A DNA stretch of 7,206 nucleotides from the NCBI GenBank assembly GCA_900766055.1, contig CAAFTZ010000135.1, positions 1-7,206 of the forward strand. Direction: 5' to 3'. Under the pieces are notes generated by a model. That model ran no database searches and was not told where the DNA came from. It worked only from the letters and a program-made list of their open reading frames with translations. The DNA is from an uncultured Parasutterella sp. (lineage in GTDB: Bacteria > Pseudomonadota > Gammaproteobacteria > Burkholderiales > Burkholderiaceae_F). The position numbers were made by a program, and so were the translations under genes. Shown here piece after piece: positions 4,632 through 7,206 of the stretch. How positions within the stretch are numbered: the first letter of the stretch is position 1; the number at the start of each line of letters is the position of its first letter.

Positions 4632-7206
4632 ATGAAGTCCCCAAGAAAGATAATAAAAGCGCAAACCGCAAACGCCGTACTTCTTTCATTATTCACGGCT
4701 TTTTCTCCGTCCCAAGTTTTTGGTTCAAGCTTTGCATCAACCGATGCAAACGAATATTTATTTAAGGAGTATGTTCCTAATCATAAGAGGATTCATTCTG
4801 CCCCGATAGAGCATGTATTGAGAAAAGAACTTGAGGATTTTGTTGGCAAAGGAGACTACGCGTTCTTTTCCCAAGAAACTGAAATAACTTGGAATGTTTG
4901 GACCGAAGACAACATCCTCGGCAATTCTGTCGCAACCCACGGTAAAAATTTAATTTTCAAAGCAGACAAGGGCAGTTTTGTTCTCACACCTGAGTCTGTT
5001 TCAGTAAAAGGTTTTGGTTCAGCAGTCCAGGTTGGATATCAAGACAGCGTCCATATTTCGGCGGGAGAGAAGATTATCCTCAATAAACCGCAGCCTGGGG
5101 TTCTAGATGGCCACAAAGATCCGTACTCAATTACGTTGGGAGAGGGGGCTTCCGCCTTTCTGGACGCCAAAGAAATCGTCCTCTACGGCTCAATCGGATG
5201 GATGGGCGCCGGAAGCAAAGCTGAGCTGAAAGCTTCAGAAAGTGTTCAGATTTTGACTGAAAAGGAGAAACACTCAGGTCTTTTTCCTTTATGGATCTTT
5301 GATGGCGCTCTGATCATTGATGCTCCAACCGTAATGATCAATCGCGATATTATTGCTTCTAACTTGGACGAAGGTTACGAAACTTACGTTCATATCGGTC
5401 TTGATGAGAGGAAAGAATTAAAAACAAGAGACGTTCTATTCGGCGGAGAAATAACAGTCCGTGCTCAAAGTACACTCAAAGCAAAGTCATCTGATTCAAT
5501 GATTTTTGATAAGGCCTTGCTGATAGACGGAAGCGGAAAAGTTGAAATTGAAAGTCGGAATATCGCCTTAAAAAAATTGAATTTTCAACAAACTGGCGGG
5601 TCTGCGTCTTTTACTGTTCTCCCCGAAGGAAGCCTAAAATTTGCCGATGCTGTCTCGGTTATTAATGGTGCGAGGCTGGATATTACTTTAGGTGAGAGAA
5701 GTGTCTTAAACGGTGCTGTCTTTACGGATTCTCAAGAGGGGAAGGGAGGTTCATATATTTCTTTGGGCGCCGGCTGCATTTGGCAAAACGCGATGCATTC
5801 CAACGTCACAGAGCTGACCGTATCGGAAGGTGCGGTTATAGAAGTTGGAAGCGACAAAGGCTTTCGTCCTCTGGAAATTCAGAGCCTCAAGGGAACGGGG
5901 GCGGCGTTCTATCTTCCGGGAGGAAGGGCTGGAAGTATCCGTCAGAGTGGAGACGCAGAGGGCGTTCACTCTGTTTATCTAGGAACCAGCGGTGCGAGTC
6001 TTACGGAGACGAAGTTAGTCCATCATGTTTTTAGTTTTGATGACGCTCTGCCCAATGCTAACAAGTCCGAATTTGTTTTGGGTAACGGCGGCTTGGTAGA
6101 AGCCGGACCCTTTCAATACAAGCTGGATATCCAGCCGGTTGAGTATGAAGATCAAAGAGTTTGGTTAATTACTTCCGAAAAAGAAGAAAAACCCATTTTA
6201 CCTGTCTTTCCTCCGAATGATTCGACTGTACCTCCGCTCGATCCGGGTGAAACTCCTTCGATTCCGGCGCCCGCTCCCGAAGTACCTGAAGTCGGCTTGT
6301 CTCGTTCGAGTAAAACCGTGCTTTCTGTTGTTGGTTCGGGTGCCGCTGTCGTTCAATACCTCAGTTCGCTGGCGGATCTTCAGGAAAGAACGGGTGAGTT
6401 AAGAAGAGGCGCATCTGACGGAGCTTATGTTTTAGGCAGATACGAGAAGGGACGTTTTGCTTCCTATTCATCCGTTGGCAGCAGACTGAGATATTCGACC
6501 GTTTCTTTTGGTACCGATAAGAAAATCGATCAGAATTGGATTATCGGCGCCCAACTTGGCATGACTGACGGGAACATTAAGGTCGAGGGAGACGCGGGGA
6601 AGACAGACATTCATTCTTTTGGCGGTAAGGCCTATCTGACGTGGTTTAAGGAGGATTCCTACGTTGATACAGTGCTGACCTTTAACCGCCACAAGCAGAA
6701 AATGCGAGCCAACTTAATGGAAGGAACCACTGCGCACGCTGCCTATCATAACTTTGGATTTGGCATCTCTTCTGAAGGCGGCATTCGATTCAATTTTTTG
6801 GAGAATGCAAATGGTTCGGCGTGGTTTATCGAGCCTCAGGCGCAACTCTCCTACTATAGATTGCTTGGAGAAGACTTTTCTTTTTCGCATGGTATGAAAG
6901 TTAAGGTTAATTCCTCCGACAGTCTGAATATGAGGGTCGGGTTGGCGGCAGGTCGTGCCTTTAACAGCCCTGACGGTCAGAGGACAGGCAGCTTATATGT
7001 CAAAGCCGGAGTCAACCATGATTTCCTAGGCAAAACTAAGATTCGTATGAACGAATTTGATTTTAAAACCCGTTCGTTAGGTACTCGGTTATATTTCGGA
7101 GTCGGGGGAGACTTGGCGTTTGGAAACCAATGGAAAGCGTTTGCTCAGATCGGCGGAGAACATGGCAATCGCCTGAATGTGGATTTTTCCTGTAAGGCAG
7201 GCATCA
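4632..7206 (+). CDS. Autotransporter (type Va secretion) with passenger and C-terminal beta-barrel, partial at 3' end
   Basis: The reading frame is open for 858 codons with no stop before the window edge. ATG 4632 follows AAGGA (4622-4626). Residues 1-35 form a Sec signal peptide: basic MKSPRKIIK, hydrophobic VLLSLFTAF, then a likely cleavage near VFG-SS or SFA-ST. The passenger (about 36-520) is rich in Gly, Ser, Val and alternating hydrophobics with very few Cys, consistent with a beta-helix; I recognise no enzyme motif. A Pro-rich linker (521-554) and a helix including YLSSLADLQERTGELRRG lead into the barrel (about 595 onward), whose amphipathic strands alternate with aromatic residues (GRYEKGRFASYSSVGSRLRYS, shortened here to the key Gly/Arg/Tyr pattern). 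Only the last strand or so is missing. It would insert in the outer membrane and expose the passenger, perhaps as an adhesin. It lies downstream of the intron and has its own promoter candidate. Confidence 0.85.
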   Translation, partial: MKSPRKIIKAQTANAVLLSLFTAFSPSQVFGSSFASTDANEYLFKEYVPNHKRIHSAPIEHVLRKELEDFVGKGDYAFFSQETEITWNVWTEDNILGNSVATHGKNLIFKADKGSFVLTPESVSVKGFGSAVQVGYQDSVHISAGEKIILNKPQPGVLDGHKDPYSITLGEGASAFLDAKEIVLYGSIGWMGAGSKAELKASESVQILTEKEKHSGLFPLWIFDGALIIDAPTVMINRDIIASNLDEGYETYVHIGLDERKELKTRDVLFGGEITVRAQSTLKAKSSDSMIFDKALLIDGSGKVEIESRNIALKKLNFQQTGGSASFTVLPEGSLKFADAVSVINGARLDITLGERSVLNGAVFTDSQEGKGGSYISLGAGCIWQNAMHSNVTELTVSEGAVIEVGSDKGFRPLEIQSLKGTGAAFYLPGGRAGSIRQSGDAEGVHSVYLGTSGASLTETKLVHHVFSFDDALPNANKSEFVLGNGGLVEAGPFQYKLDIQPVEYEDQRVWLITSEKEEKPILPVFPPNDSTVPPLDPGETPSIPAPAPEVPEVGLSRSSKTVLSVVGSGAAVVQYLSSLADLQERTGELRRGASDGAYVLGRYEKGRFASYSSVGSRLRYSTVSFGTDKKIDQNWIIGAQLGMTDGNIKVEGDAGKTDIHSFGGKAYLTWFKEDSYVDTVLTFNRHKQKMRANLMEGTTAHAAYHNFGFGISSEGGIRFNFLENANGSAWFIEPQAQLSYYRLLGEDFSFSHGMKVKVNSSDSLNMRVGLAAGRAFNSPDGQRTGSLYVKAGVNHDFLGKTKIRMNEFDFKTRSLGTRLYFGVGGDLAFGNQWKAFAQIGGEHGNRLNVDFSCKAGI

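Noticed and set aside
5751..6692. Several short open frames on both strands in the right part
   Set aside because: They are shadows of the continuous autotransporter frame and have no start signals or recognisable products.

Overview
The window looks like accessory DNA from a Gram-negative bacterium of moderate GC. The Gram-negative call rests on a type V (autotransporter) outer-membrane protein gene at the right. The style of that protein and of the intron maturase would suit a gut betaproteobacterium such as a Sutterellaceae member, but this taxonomic guess is weak and made from memory.

Layout, left to right, all on the + strand. (1) Positions 88-777 hold the C-terminal part of a group II intron reverse transcriptase/maturase: the end of the RT domain with YADD, then the maturase domain. 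An in-frame stop lies just before the first conserved block, so the gene is broken or truncated. It is followed by the intron's 3' RNA region (778-844). (2) Positions 839-4241 hold a complete mobile element of the 'recombinase in trio' (RIT) type. Three tyrosine recombinase genes stand in tandem, 2 bp apart or overlapping, between perfect 37-bp inverted repeats. It interrupts the intron's 3' RNA region: the sequence after its right end (4242-4279) reads as the intron's last helix and 3' end. GTGTGA flanks the element on both sides. (3) Positions 4280-4631 are AT-rich and non-coding, and carry a likely promoter and a 5'-UTR hairpin. (4) From 4632 to the window edge runs an 858-codon open autotransporter gene with signal peptide, beta-rich passenger, Pro-rich linker and nearly all of the C-terminal beta-barrel. 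It has no stop inside the window.

The most notable result is the architecture of the RIT element ends. A 32-nt near-perfect palindrome lies only at the left end. If the element circularises across GTGTGA, the joint becomes a 94-nt palindrome with a 2-nt centre. The motif AATTCATGATTA occurs four times, once in each terminal repeat and once exactly 132 bp inward on each side. The left inner copy overlaps the start codon of the first recombinase and the right inner copy lies within the end of the third. A weaker subterminal repeat also sits at matching distance on both sides. This resembles a symmetric core-plus-arm recombination site with possible autoregulation. The third recombinase is split by a one-base frameshift in a run of eight T, and the second lacks the usual first His of its HxxR motif, so the trio's activity is uncertain.
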